A stretch of DNA of 64,000 bases from Cysteiniphilum sp. JM-1 (lineage in GTDB: Bacteria; Pseudomonadota; Gammaproteobacteria; Francisellales; Francisellaceae), in NCBI RefSeq assembly GCF_008711525.1, contig NZ_VXKS01000001.1:101523-165522 (forward strand), in the 5' to 3' direction. The position numbers were made by a program, and so were the translations under genes. This document shows positions 10,664 to 19,754 of the stretch, in pieces (the first letter of the stretch is position 1; each line of letters starts with the position of its first letter). The notes under the pieces are model-generated. The model was not told where the DNA came from, ran no database searches, and worked only from the letters and a program-made list of their open reading frames with translations.

Positions 10664-11389
10664 ATGGCTCGTCCAGGCATTTCTTACGAAGATATACTCG
10701 AAGCGATTACCAAGCTAGAAGCAGAAGGCATGACTCCTAGCATAAATAATGTTCGTGATACAGTTGGTCGCGGCAGCCCAACGACTATCAGTAAATTTTT
10801 AAAACAGTGGCGTGAAGAGCGTGCAACTGATCAAACAGCCGCACAACCGGCAACCACAAAGAACACAGAAGATACTATGCAACCTATCTCAGAAAACACC
10901 GCGACTGCAAAAATAAAAGCAGCAAAAACTCTTAAAGAAAAGCCTCAAGCAAAAGCAATAGTTAGCGACAAACCGTCAGCTGTAACTGGCACAATGAAGG
11001 CACAAGACCCAATAATTCAAGCACTTCTTACGAGCTCTCACGCATTAAGCAGTGATATTCTTAGCAGCATGTCTGATGAGTGGAGCATGATTTTAAACGA
11101 AAGCAACCCTGAGCTTAAAGTGCGTAAGCTATATGCCGCTTTAGTTAAAGAGCAAACTCGTCGCGAATCAGCCGAGCAAGTTGCTAAAGAAGCGCGTATT
11201 TATGCAGAAACACTAAAAGAGCAAACAACTCAGCGTATTTCAGACTTGCGTGATGCTTTAGAAGGGCAAATTGCTTTTTTAAATGGACAAATTCGTCAAT
11301 TGAAGCGCGAATCCGAGCAAACACTTGAGTACTATCGCAAACAGCTTGAAAAATCAAATAATGCATTAGCTGAGAAAAAGCGTTCATAA
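10664..11389 (+). CDS. KfrA-like DNA-binding protein
   Basis: 241 residues. The N-terminal ~50 residues (ARPGISYEDILEAITKLEAEG ... VGRGSPTTISKFLKQWRE, broken here for length) match the KfrA_N/plasmid replication region DNA-binding domain, a helix-turn-helix in which GxGSxxTI is typical. A low-complexity Ala/Lys/Thr linker covers residues ~55-115, and residues ~150-241 are strongly heptad-like (coiled coil). In plasmids KfrA is an autorepressor and nucleoid/segregation-associated filament; chromosomal homologues are poorly characterised. An AAGGA lies upstream of the ATG. It is divergent from icd and followed by sulP in the same direction after 119 bases. I cannot say whether it regulates either neighbour. 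Confidence 0.8.
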   Translation: MARPGISYEDILEAITKLEAEGMTPSINNVRDTVGRGSPTTISKFLKQWREERATDQTAAQPATTKNTEDTMQPISENTATAKIKAAKTLKEKPQAKAIVSDKPSAVTGTMKAQDPIIQALLTSSHALSSDILSSMSDEWSMILNESNPELKVRKLYAALVKEQTRRESAEQVAKEARIYAETLKEQTTQRISDLRDALEGQIAFLNGQIRQLKRESEQTLEYYRKQLEKSNNALAEKKRS

Positions 11390-11508
11390 ACTAACTTACG
11401 ATCTCAATAAGCGTTTATCAAATCTAAAATCTGTTAACTTAATCTCTTTAATCTTGGCAAAGTCTTGATGCAAGGGGCTAATATAAGTCAATTATTCAAG
11501 GACATTGG

Positions 11509-13140
11509 GTGTATATCATAGTAGAATGCGACCTTTATAAAAAACTTCTTATATTTATGTTATTACAACGTGTTAATCGCTTTTTAATGCCCAATCAAGA
11601 TGGCAAACACATGACCGACTTCTTATCCGGTGTCACTGTCGCTTTAGCCCTAATCCCTGAGGCTGTCGCCTTTGCTCTAGTGGCGGGCGTCAACCCCACT
11701 GTTGGCTTATATGCAGCCTTTATTATGTGCTTTATGACGGCGGTTTTTGGTGGCAGACCAGGCATGATCTCAGGTGCCACCGGTTCAATGGCAGTCGTTA
11801 TGGTTTCGATTATGCTGCTTTTTCCTAATGACCCTATTACAGGTATGAATTACTTATTTGCCACTGTTATTCTCACGGGTATCATTCAAATTGTTATAGG
11901 ACTTCTGGGCTTTGGTAAGTTTATTCGCATGCTACCGAAGTCGGTTATGGTTGGCTTTGTTAATGGTCTTGCTATTGTCATTTTCTTATCACAATTACAA
12001 CAGTTCAAATACACGCCAACTGGACTAGATCATAAAGTTTGGTTACAAGGCATTGACTTATATGTGATGATTGGACTTGTCGTACTTGCTATGCTCATTA
12101 CACATTTCTTACCCAAATTTACTAAAGCAATTCCATCGGCATTAACGGCAATTATCATTGTCACCGTAATTGCCTTATTTATCCCACTACCAGGTAATCA
12201 CATCTTAAACGTTGGTGATATGATCGGCACTGGCAAAGACATTGTGAGCCACGCCTTTAGTATTCCACATATTCCATTTACTTGGCATGCACTGACGATT
12301 ATTGTACCTTATGCACTCATTTTGGCTATTATTGGACTGTCTGAATCGTTAATGACATTAACCTTAATCGATGAAATCACCAAGACACGTGGTCGTGGTA
12401 ACAAAGAGTGTATTGCCCAAGGTGCTGGCAATATTATCTCGGGCTTTTTCAAAGCTATGGGAGGATGTGCGATGATCGGTCAAAGCATGATCAATATCAG
12501 CTCTGGCGGGCGTGGACGCTTATCTGGCATTACTGCCGCTGTGTTTTTACTATTTTTTATCGTTGTCGCCATGCCATTGATTAAAATCATTCCATTAGCT
12601 GCACTTGTCGGGGTGATGTTTATGGTCGTGATTGAAACCTTTGAATGGGCAAGCTTCAAATTCATTCGCAAGATTCCTTTGCACGATGCATTTATCATTA
12701 TCGTCGTAACCATTGTCACCGTGATGACGGATCTTGCGATTGCAGTTATTGTTGGCGTGATCTTAGCGTCCCTTGTCTTTGCGTGGCAAACTGCCAAAAA
12801 CATCTATGCTGAAACTAAAATCAATACTGACGGCAGTAAAGAGTATATTCTGAATGGTCCTTTATTTTTCAGCTCAAGTACGCGCTTTAAAAGCCTCTTC
12901 ACCCCAGCGAACGATCCTAGTGAAGTCATTATCGATTTCAAATACTCGCGTGTTAGTGATCACTCCGCCATTGACGCCATTGCTTATGTTGCCGAATGTT
13001 ATAGCAACCTTGGCAAAAACTTACACTTAAGGCACTTAAGTCTGGAATGCAAAGAGCTCTTAGGCAAAGCCGGGAATCTCGTTGAAGTCAATGTCCTTGA
13101 GGATCCTGATTATCATGTTGCCACCGATAAACTTAGTTAA
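11509..13140 (+). CDS. SulP-family inorganic anion transporter with STAS domain
   Basis: 543 residues. The membrane part contains SulP hallmarks: DFLSGVTVALALIPEAVAFA near the N-terminus, GLYAAFIMCF, FGGRPGMISGATGSMAVVM and the GLSESLMTLTLIDEIT helix. The C-terminal ~110 residues (after ~residue 430) form a STAS-like domain (PSEVIIDFKYSRVSDHSAI). Members carry sulfate, bicarbonate or other anions; this one resembles the bicarbonate/sulfate bacterial group, but the substrate is unresolved. I use GTG 11509 because AAGGA lies 7 bases upstream; ATG 11557 is a possible alternative without a visible ribosome site. The two-component system starts 75 bases downstream. Confidence 0.85.
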   Translation: MYIIVECDLYKKLLIFMLLQRVNRFLMPNQDGKHMTDFLSGVTVALALIPEAVAFALVAGVNPTVGLYAAFIMCFMTAVFGGRPGMISGATGSMAVVMVSIMLLFPNDPITGMNYLFATVILTGIIQIVIGLLGFGKFIRMLPKSVMVGFVNGLAIVIFLSQLQQFKYTPTGLDHKVWLQGIDLYVMIGLVVLAMLITHFLPKFTKAIPSALTAIIIVTVIALFIPLPGNHILNVGDMIGTGKDIVSHAFSIPHIPFTWHALTIIVPYALILAIIGLSESLMTLTLIDEITKTRGRGNKECIAQGAGNIISGFFKAMGGCAMIGQSMINISSGGRGRLSGITAAVFLLFFIVVAMPLIKIIPLAALVGVMFMVVIETFEWASFKFIRKIPLHDAFIIIVVTIVTVMTDLAIAVIVGVILASLVFAWQTAKNIYAETKINTDGSKEYILNGPLFFSSSTRFKSLFTPANDPSEVIIDFKYSRVSDHSAIDAIAYVAECYSNLGKNLHLRHLSLECKELLGKAGNLVEVNVLEDPDYHVATDKLS

Positions 13141-13215
13141 TCATTATTCACCGTCATATTCTTTATTTTATTCTGATATAATTATCGGCAATTATTGTAC
13201 TGAAGTACCAAGTCC

Positions 13216-13920
13216 ATGCAAGACACTGAAAAAAAACGTATTATCATTGTTGACGACGATCTGATTATTCGCCAAGAATTAAAACATATTCTTGAACGTG
13301 AACAATACGACGTACAACACGCTGCTAATCCACCTGCAGCCGATGAAATTCTCACCTCTTTTGCTGCTGATTTGATGATTCTTGATTTAAATATGCCTGG
13401 ATTTGAAAATGGCAAATACTATTGCCGCAGAATCTGTGAATCACTCAATATTCCCATCATTATCATTACTGCTTCTGATGATGAGATCGATGAAATTTTA
13501 TCTTATGAACTGGGTGCTTTGCACTTTATGCATAAACCGTTTAATACCCGATTATTGATTGCCAAGATTCGCAATATTCTCTCAATTGCTTACAAGCCTA
13601 AGATACATACTGAGAAAAGTCTCTGGCGCATTGATAGCAAGACCTTCACACTCTCTCGCTATGATACTGAGCAAAGTATTAGCATTAATAAAAATGAATA
13701 TCTCTTATTGAGTTATCTCAATGACAATCACAGTGAAGCAAAATCGCAGCATGATATTGCACAAGTGATTTATAACCGCCCGATTGCTGCCGATGATCGG
13801 ATTATCTCAACCTTAATTTCGCGCTTGCGTCAAAAGCTTGAAAGTGTTGCCAGTGATGATCTAATTGTTTCCGTTCGTGGTATTGGTTATAGTTTAAAAA
13901 GCAACATCACGATTGATTAA
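13216..13920 (+). CDS. Response regulator, OmpR/PhoB type
   Basis: 234 residues. The receiver domain (1-~120) has acidic residues in IIIVDDDLIIRQE, the phospho-acceptor Asp57 in LMILDLNMPG, the conserved Thr in IIITASDD and Lys in FMHKPF. Residues ~130-230 form a winged-helix DNA-binding domain (NKNEYLLLSYL ... STLISRLRQKLE ... VRGIGYSL), as in OmpR/PhoB. It is immediately followed (3 bases) by the kinase gene, so the pair should form one signalling system. The stimulus and target genes are unknown; the upstream SulP transporter is an obvious but unproven candidate. Confidence 0.93.
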   Translation: MQDTEKKRIIIVDDDLIIRQELKHILEREQYDVQHAANPPAADEILTSFAADLMILDLNMPGFENGKYYCRRICESLNIPIIIITASDDEIDEILSYELGALHFMHKPFNTRLLIAKIRNILSIAYKPKIHTEKSLWRIDSKTFTLSRYDTEQSISINKNEYLLLSYLNDNHSEAKSQHDIAQVIYNRPIAADDRIISTLISRLRQKLESVASDDLIVSVRGIGYSLKSNITID

Positions 13921-13923
13921 CCG

Positions 13924-15219
13924 ATGATGAAGCTTAGAAAAAACTCACCAAACTTGAAATCTAGATTACGCTTTAATTTACTGTTATTCATTGCCTTTAT
14001 TATCAATATCGTACTGATCAGTTATTTCTACACCAACACGTATATTGATCACAATGAGGATCAACGCGTTGAAGCGATTAACTTAATTAATTTGATTACT
14101 GAAATCGATCACTTGAAACTGTCCACCAAAGAAGAAAAATATCTAAAAAGTATTATTCCGCGTTTTAGTAATAATCGTGTAGTGGTTACGATTGCAGATA
14201 AGCCACAAATCAGCTCTGATTATATCTATAGTCATGATCTCCAAATCAACTCGCAACAAGTACATCACGTGCTTAGTAATATTCGTTTCTGGCGCAATAA
14301 CATTATCTCGATTTACTCAAATGAGTTGAAAGAGTGGATTATTGTCTATTTGCCTGCGATTAGTTTCCCGTGGTTTGCCACAGCATTTGTATTGCTACAA
14401 TTACTGGTAATGCTTTATTTACTTATCTATCTGATTAATGGGCGAAAGTTACTTCTGGCGATGAATAGGCTGTTTGAACTTGAACAAAAACATCAACTAA
14501 ACTTACCTGCCATTCGTGGTAATTTTTTCACACAATCAAGCTTACATCTTTTGCATAAATCCGCACAATATATCGATAGTCTTATTGCCAAGATCCAAAC
14601 ATTAAACGAAGTCAAAATGAAAACTATGGCGACTTTAGCGCATGATATCAGAACGCCGCTCACACGCATTGATCTTATGTTATATCAGATTGAAGATGCC
14701 GGATTGAGAGAGCGCATTTTTGAGCAAATTGATGATATCGATCTTATCTTAAAAAATACGATTGATTATGCGAAACAAAAACATTTATCACACCCTAAAA
14801 GCACCATTGATTTATGCCAAATCGTTACTGACATTGTTCAGGATTATCAATCACATAATCCTAAGCGTATTCAAATCTCTGCCATTTATGATCGTTACTT
14901 TATTCATGGCTCACAAGTGGAGATGGAGCGCGCGCTGACAAATATCATTAATAATGCGTTAAAATATGGCAGCAAAGTACGCGTGCGACTCACACAATAC
15001 AAAGATACGCTCACCATTGAGATCAGCGATGATGGGCCAGGCGTGCCATCTGCGCAATTAGCCGATATTTTTCTACCCTTTCAACAAGGTGATAATTCCT
15101 CCTCTAAAGGCAACGGTCTTGGCTTATCTATCGCTAAAGATATTATTGAAAGCCACGGTGGACGCATTGAGGCTAAAAATAATCAGCCTTGTGGGCTGTC
15201 AATTACGATTACCATTTAA
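13924..15219 (+). CDS. Sensor histidine kinase
   Basis: 431 residues. Two membrane helices (about 18-40 and 140-170) flank a ~95-residue periplasmic sensor region with no recognisable ligand fold. The dimerisation/phosphotransfer helix carries His240 in MATLAHDIRTPLTRID. The N box (NIINNALKYGS), G1 (ISDDGPGVP), and G2 (SSKGNGLGLSIAK) give an intact ATP-binding domain. A HAMP domain is not obvious between TM2 and the H box. Two ATGs are adjacent at 13924/13927. It is the partner of the upstream regulator; overall layout is EnvZ/QseC-like, but orthology is not claimed. Confidence 0.92.
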   Translation: MMKLRKNSPNLKSRLRFNLLLFIAFIINIVLISYFYTNTYIDHNEDQRVEAINLINLITEIDHLKLSTKEEKYLKSIIPRFSNNRVVVTIADKPQISSDYIYSHDLQINSQQVHHVLSNIRFWRNNIISIYSNELKEWIIVYLPAISFPWFATAFVLLQLLVMLYLLIYLINGRKLLLAMNRLFELEQKHQLNLPAIRGNFFTQSSLHLLHKSAQYIDSLIAKIQTLNEVKMKTMATLAHDIRTPLTRIDLMLYQIEDAGLRERIFEQIDDIDLILKNTIDYAKQKHLSHPKSTIDLCQIVTDIVQDYQSHNPKRIQISAIYDRYFIHGSQVEMERALTNIINNALKYGSKVRVRLTQYKDTLTIEISDDGPGVPSAQLADIFLPFQQGDNSSSKGNGLGLSIAKDIIESHGGRIEAKNNQPCGLSITITI

Positions 15220-15222
15220 CGT

Positions 15223-15280
15223 CGGCTGAGCGTCAGTCGAAGCCATATGCTCATGTGCTCCCTTCGACATTGCTCAGGGA
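15223..15280. repeat. Degenerate REP-like inverted repeat between convergent genes
   Basis: GGCTGAGCGTCAGTCGAAGCC is followed by CCCTTCGACATTGCTCAGGG. Both arms are diverged relatives of the CTGAGCGTAAGTCGAAG arm at 7800 and 32904. It sits in the 78-base gap between the histidine kinase and DUF3261 stops, where it could act as a bidirectional transcription end, but no T-run is present. Confidence 0.55.
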
Positions 15281-15297
15281 ACGAGTGGATATATAAT

Positions 15298-15906
15298 TTA
15301 ACTGTCTTTTAACGTCTTAATCGCTATTTGATAGTGATAAACAAAATTCTCAAGCTTGACATCTGCATAGAGATCTTGCTGGTTCTGATAGTTAATCTGC
15401 ATAACTAGCTGATCATTCAAATAAAACTTTCGCTGATTTTTATATGACTGCATTGTAATATCAGTTGTTTGTAGCATCTCATGAATAACCTTTGTTGGCG
15501 CATAGGTAAAAATAAAATCAACCAGACTTTGCTTAACCCCCATATCAGCATGCGGCATCGGCAGACTGCTACTATCAATAGAAGCCCCATCATAAACAAG
15601 CGAGAAGATCGATCCACCCCAACCTGCAGCAGCAACAATGACAATCTTTTGTTTTGATGCTTCCACTTCAACCTGTGCAACATAGGATTCTTTTTTGCCC
15701 TTGATGGTATATTGTGAGCTTAAAATTTGGGTCACATCAAAGTCTAGGTCAAGCTCAGTTGGCGTTGGCAATTTTAGCTTTTGTGATTTGAAAACCTCAA
15801 CCTCTGGCGTATTTACTGCACGAGTTTGCAATAGTGCGCAGGATGATAGCAATACACAACCTATTAGCAGCATTAAGATATTACGAAAATAAGCTAAATC
15901 TCTCAT
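15298..15906 (-). CDS. DUF3261-like lipoprotein
   Basis: 202 residues with a lipoprotein signal ending VLLSSC (lipidated Cys near residue 23). The mature protein is a beta-rich ~175-residue domain containing VVAAAGWGGSIFSLVYDG, which resembles the DUF3261 family found in aryl-polyene-like and outer-membrane lipid loci. Function is not established. Its ATG overlaps the stop of the LpxL-like acyltransferase as TGATG, implying translational coupling and a shared cell-envelope role. The call rests on overall resemblance plus context, so the family name is tentative while the lipoprotein assignment is firm. Confidence 0.65.
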   Translation of the reverse strand: MRDLAYFRNILMLLIGCVLLSSCALLQTRAVNTPEVEVFKSQKLKLPTPTELDLDFDVTQILSSQYTIKGKKESYVAQVEVEASKQKIVIVAAAGWGGSIFSLVYDGASIDSSSLPMPHADMGVKQSLVDFIFTYAPTKVIHEMLQTTDITMQSYKNQRKFYLNDQLVMQINYQNQQDLYADVKLENFVYHYQIAIKTLKDS

Positions 15907-16820
15907 CAGTAAATACTCGCTTGACCTTGTGGGCGCGACTTATAGCGCCGATGCTGCCACAAATATTGATCAGGGAAATCCGTAATCGCTTTCTCTAGAA
16001 TATGATGATATCTTAACGCATCTTGATAATCATCGCCTGAGGGGAAGTTATCAAGTGCAGGTAATACATAGATATCATAACCCGATAGATCTGCCTTACG
16101 CGTATAATAGCACGGCACAACTTTTGCAGCTGTTTTCTCTGCCAACCACGAGGTTGCCACTAAGGTCGCACATTCTTTGCCAAAAAAAGGCACAAAGATA
16201 CTACGCTCTGCACCAAAGTCTTGATCGGGGGCATACCAAACCGAGCCACCTTTTTTAAGTGCTTTGACAATGGATACGACATTTTTGCGCTGTAGACATT
16301 GGCTAACATAGGCTTCGCGCGATGTTGTCATCACTTGTTCAAACAGCGGATTCTTATGCTTTTGGTAAACAAGATAAAAGGGGCTGTAATGCTCACCAAT
16401 AAAACGACCAATGACTTCCATACAAGTAAAGTGAGCTCCGAGCATTAAAGCCCCTTGCTTAGTATCATGATGTGCATCCTCAAAATGCTGCATACCATGG
16501 CTATCAAACTTAATCTTATTAAAACGTTTTTTTGGCATAAACCAAGCAATCGCCGTTTCAACCCCTGAGATACCAATGGATTCAAAGCATTTTTTGCATA
16601 GCTTCTCTAGCTCTTGTTCACTCTTATTGGGAAAAGCAATCTTTAGATTTGTTAATGTAATCTGTTTACGTCGCTTCAAAAAAGGATAAGTCATGCGCCC
16701 AAGAAGTGCGCCTACTTTCATCTGCCAGCGAAAGGGCAAATAGACAAAGCCGCGCAAAAAAAGAAAGGCAAGCTGCAAACCCCAGTACTTTGGGGCATAA
16801 AAACGTGATTTTTCTGTCAT
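15906..16820 (-). CDS. lpxL: Lauroyl/myristoyl acyltransferase, LpxL/HtrB-like
   Basis: 304 residues of the lysophospholipid acyltransferase fold. These inner-membrane enzymes add a secondary acyl chain to the lipid A precursor. An N-terminal membrane anchor (LAFLFLRGFVYLPF) is followed by the HX4E catalytic motif in LGAHFTCMEVIG, then the segments WYAPDQDFGAERSIFVPFFG and YLWQHRRYKSRP typical of LpxL/LpxM. Length matches the family (~300-310). It is sandwiched 18 bases after nhaD and 1-base coupled to the DUF3261 lipoprotein gene. LpxL, LpxM and LpxP cannot be separated from sequence alone, so the symbol denotes the family. Confidence 0.85.
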   Translation of the reverse strand: MTEKSRFYAPKYWGLQLAFLFLRGFVYLPFRWQMKVGALLGRMTYPFLKRRKQITLTNLKIAFPNKSEQELEKLCKKCFESIGISGVETAIAWFMPKKRFNKIKFDSHGMQHFEDAHHDTKQGALMLGAHFTCMEVIGRFIGEHYSPFYLVYQKHKNPLFEQVMTTSREAYVSQCLQRKNVVSIVKALKKGGSVWYAPDQDFGAERSIFVPFFGKECATLVATSWLAEKTAAKVVPCYYTRKADLSGYDIYVLPALDNFPSGDDYQDALRYHHILEKAITDFPDQYLWQHRRYKSRPQGQASIY

Positions 16821-16838
16821 TGATTACCTTTATGGTGG

Positions 16839-18224
16839 TTAGCTAAAAAAAGCTTGGTTTAGCAAAAGATGCGCTGCAATACTAGCAAAGTATCCCAATA
16901 AAATCACTAAGCTCCACTTCAAATGCCCTAAAAAAGTATACTGACCATGCGCTTTGCCCATCACTGCGACACCCGCTGCAGAACCAATCGATAGCAAGCT
17001 GCCACCAATGCCTGTGGTTAAAGTCACCAACAGCCATTGCCCTTCGGTTAATGGCGGATGCATCGTTAGCACACCAAACATCACAGGGATATTATCAACA
17101 ATAGCTGAGAGTAGCCCAATCAAAATATTCGCTTGTGTGATATGATCAAAAACTTGCGGCATCGCACTTGGCACATCGTGATATAGGAAGTTAGATAGCA
17201 CTTCTAAATAACCCAAAGTTGCTAAGCCCTGAACTGCAAGTAAGATACCAAAGAAAAATAATAAGGTATCCCATTCAATCATTTGAATTTTTTGAAATAC
17301 ATCAAAATGCTCACGGGCTTTTTCCTTTAGAAAGAAGCCTAAAAACATCAAATAACCTAAACCTGTCATCATGCCTAATGCTGGCGGCAGATCTAACAGG
17401 TTCTGAAAAAGCACAGCAGTAATAACCGTTAAAACAAACATCACAATAACAATAATCGCACCTGATTTAAGTTTAACCTCTAACAAATCATGACTATGGT
17501 CATCACCTTTGGGCAGGAAGAAACTCATAATAGTTGCCGGAATAAGGAAACTCACCAATGCCGGAATAAATAAGGCAAAGAAATGCGTGAATGGTACAAC
17601 CTCATCTTGCCATACCATCAAGGTGGTGATATCACCAAATGGACTAAAGGCACCACCAGCATTAGCCGCAACGACGATATTAATACAAGATAAACAGATA
17701 AACTTCGTCTGACCTTTGCCCACTGAAAGCACCACGGCACTTAGGATTAAGGCGGTTGTTAAATTATCAGCAAACGGTGAGATAAAAAATGCCAGAAGCC
17801 CGGTTAACCAAAAGATCCCTTTAAAGCGCAAGCCCATCTTAAGAAGAAGTGCTTTTAGCTTCTCAAAGACATTGTGCTCTTCAAGCACATGGATATAGGT
17901 CATTGCCACCAATAAGAACAATAAAAGCTCACCATATTCCAATAAGCCTTTATTTAAGCTTTGCTCAACGATCGCGCTTTGTCCATTGATCTTACCAATG
18001 ATTGCCGTGAGCACCCAAATAATGCCTGCCGCTAAAATCACTGGTTTTGATTTCGCCAGATGGATAACATCTTCAAGCATCACCAAGATATAAGCAATAA
18101 TAAAAACAGCTAATGCAATAAGTGCATATGGGCTTAATATCGCCTTCATCACTGTTGTTGATACTTCATTTGCATATAAAGCGCATGGCAGCATCAATAT
18201 GAATAAATAGAAAACTCTGATCAT
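16839..18224 (-). CDS. nhaD: Na+/H+ antiporter, NhaD family
   Basis: 461 residues with a possible leader (ILMLPCALYANE) and about 12 hydrophobic segments. NhaD-type (ion transporter superfamily) signatures include FFISPFADNLTTALILSAVV, ANAGGAFSPFGDITTLMVW and the repeat SAIVDNIPVMFGVL, which carry the Asp/Asn/Thr residues of the two re-entrant half-sites. It extrudes sodium in exchange for protons at the inner membrane, fitting a halotolerant or marine-associated lifestyle (inference). It opens an operon with lpxL and the DUF3261 lipoprotein, linking ion homeostasis and envelope genes. The porin terminator lies just upstream. Confidence 0.93.
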   Translation of the reverse strand: MIRVFYLFILMLPCALYANEVSTTVMKAILSPYALIALAVFIIAYILVMLEDVIHLAKSKPVILAAGIIWVLTAIIGKINGQSAIVEQSLNKGLLEYGELLLFLLVAMTYIHVLEEHNVFEKLKALLLKMGLRFKGIFWLTGLLAFFISPFADNLTTALILSAVVLSVGKGQTKFICLSCINIVVAANAGGAFSPFGDITTLMVWQDEVVPFTHFFALFIPALVSFLIPATIMSFFLPKGDDHSHDLLEVKLKSGAIIVIVMFVLTVITAVLFQNLLDLPPALGMMTGLGYLMFLGFFLKEKAREHFDVFQKIQMIEWDTLLFFFGILLAVQGLATLGYLEVLSNFLYHDVPSAMPQVFDHITQANILIGLLSAIVDNIPVMFGVLTMHPPLTEGQWLLVTLTTGIGGSLLSIGSAAGVAVMGKAHGQYTFLGHLKWSLVILLGYFASIAAHLLLNQAFFS

Positions 18225-18246
18225 TTTTCTCCCCCACCCTTAAAAC

Positions 18247-18271
18247 AAAAAAGGCCGCAATTGCGACCTTT
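18247..18271 (-). terminator. Rho-independent terminator after the porin gene
   Basis: Minus-strand hairpin AAAGGTCGC-AATT-GCGGCCTTT (one G-U pair) continues into a run of six T. It lies 30 bases past the porin stop and just before nhaD. Confidence 0.9.
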
Positions 18272-18300
18272 AAAGTGTTTAAACTAACTAATCAATCAGA

Positions 18301-19605
18301 TTAGAAGTAAACTGTAGCATCCAGCATTACTGTATTGAATCTACCAATTTTTTCACCATATGATTTACCAGACATATAGTTATAAGAACCACCGATCCAA
18401 ACAGTATCAACCACGTTATAACGCGTACCCACTTCAAACTGATATAAGTTGTTATCAGAGTTTTGCGCTACTTGGCTATATGATACATAAGGAACCATAT
18501 CTTTGCCCGCTACTGGCATAGTGTAAGAAGAGTCTAAACTCCATGCTTTAACAGTAGAACCTGAGTCAAAGCCAATCAATGCAGGTAAAGCATTAAATCC
18601 AAAGGCAGAATAACCTGTAGAATCAGCTACTTTATTTGCAGGAATATTCGGCAAGTTTGTTGTAGAAGCGTTATACACAACAGAAGTTGAGTTCATACCA
18701 TGAACACCTGAAGTTGTCACTAAGAACTCACCATTAACTGCAAGTCCCTGAACTTTAACACCTGCATTCAAGTCAAGCGCGCCAACCATTTTACTATCTT
18801 TGTTCGTAAAACCAGTGGCGTTAATATATCCAGCACCAGCATAGTAACTCATAGCCCCAGCAGCTCCATTGTACGAAGCGCTTAAAGCAAAGTCATTAAC
18901 CTGATTGGCACTTGTTGCTTGAGAGTTAAGCATTGATTCGCCCAATCCATTCATCAATGTCACAGCAGCATTGATGCCATTTTGAGCAAACCCTGCCGCA
19001 ACTTGCCCGCCATACGCCATAAAGTAAGCACGCGTTAATGTTGGCATAAAGTTAGTCACTGAATCAAATTTACCAAAGTCTACGACTTTTTTACCACCTA
19101 CGAAGTAGAATGGTGATTTAGATAAATTACCCAAAATAAAATAAGCATTAGGCAATGTAACATTACTTGAACCAACATTTGTAACCTGAACATCAGCAAA
19201 ACCAGTAACCCAATCACCAATGGTTGATGTAAATGCTAAATCAGCATACGGCATTTTAACGTTAGTGGCACTGTTGTTACCATAATTATAACCAGCCGTT
19301 AACGTTCCTGGAACATAGCTAAGTGGGGTGTTCCCACTTACATTGCCATACACACCATAAATCTCACCTTTACCACCAATATAGATAGCGTTAGGTGCTA
19401 GATCGCCAGACTTACGCGCATTAAGGATATCTAAAACAGAACCAGTGACTTGCTGGTTGTTTAGCATTTGTTGTGAATAGCTTGCATCTGTACGCACGTT
19501 GACGATACCGCCACCGCTTTGTACTTGATCATTCATTGAACCTGCTGCGAAAGCTGAAGCGCTTGCAGTTGCAGCAACCGCTGCTACGATCATCTTAAGT
19601 TTCAT
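18301..19605 (-). CDS. Outer-membrane porin, LbtU-like
   Basis: 434 residues beginning with a clear signal peptide (MKLKMIVAAVAATASASAFA). The mature part is Gly/Asn/Tyr-rich with alternating hydrophobic residues and ends in aromatic TVMLDATVYF, the C-terminal Phe signature of outer-membrane beta barrels. Segments such as YIGGKGEIYGVYG and the FGKFDSVTNFMPTLTRAYF region resemble LbtU-type siderophore porins of Legionella and related Francisella DUF3573 proteins; general porin function is the safer reading. The ATG follows GAGGAG. It has its own terminator, consistent with an abundant monocistronic product. Substrate specificity is not determinable. Confidence 0.75.
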   Translation of the reverse strand: MKLKMIVAAVAATASASAFAAGSMNDQVQSGGGIVNVRTDASYSQQMLNNQQVTGSVLDILNARKSGDLAPNAIYIGGKGEIYGVYGNVSGNTPLSYVPGTLTAGYNYGNNSATNVKMPYADLAFTSTIGDWVTGFADVQVTNVGSSNVTLPNAYFILGNLSKSPFYFVGGKKVVDFGKFDSVTNFMPTLTRAYFMAYGGQVAAGFAQNGINAAVTLMNGLGESMLNSQATSANQVNDFALSASYNGAAGAMSYYAGAGYINATGFTNKDSKMVGALDLNAGVKVQGLAVNGEFLVTTSGVHGMNSTSVVYNASTTNLPNIPANKVADSTGYSAFGFNALPALIGFDSGSTVKAWSLDSSYTMPVAGKDMVPYVSYSQVAQNSDNNLYQFEVGTRYNVVDTVWIGGSYNYMSGKSYGEKIGRFNTVMLDATVYF

Positions 19606-19754
19606 AGTTTCTCCTCAACTGTTTTAAAACTTACATTTTTATTAAAAAATGATTCCTTTTTTGTTGGCTTCTTTGCCATCGAAAGACTACACACCGACAA
19701 AGGTATCACTTTATTTTAAATTTTCAAGCAAATCATAGATTTTTTTATAAAAAA

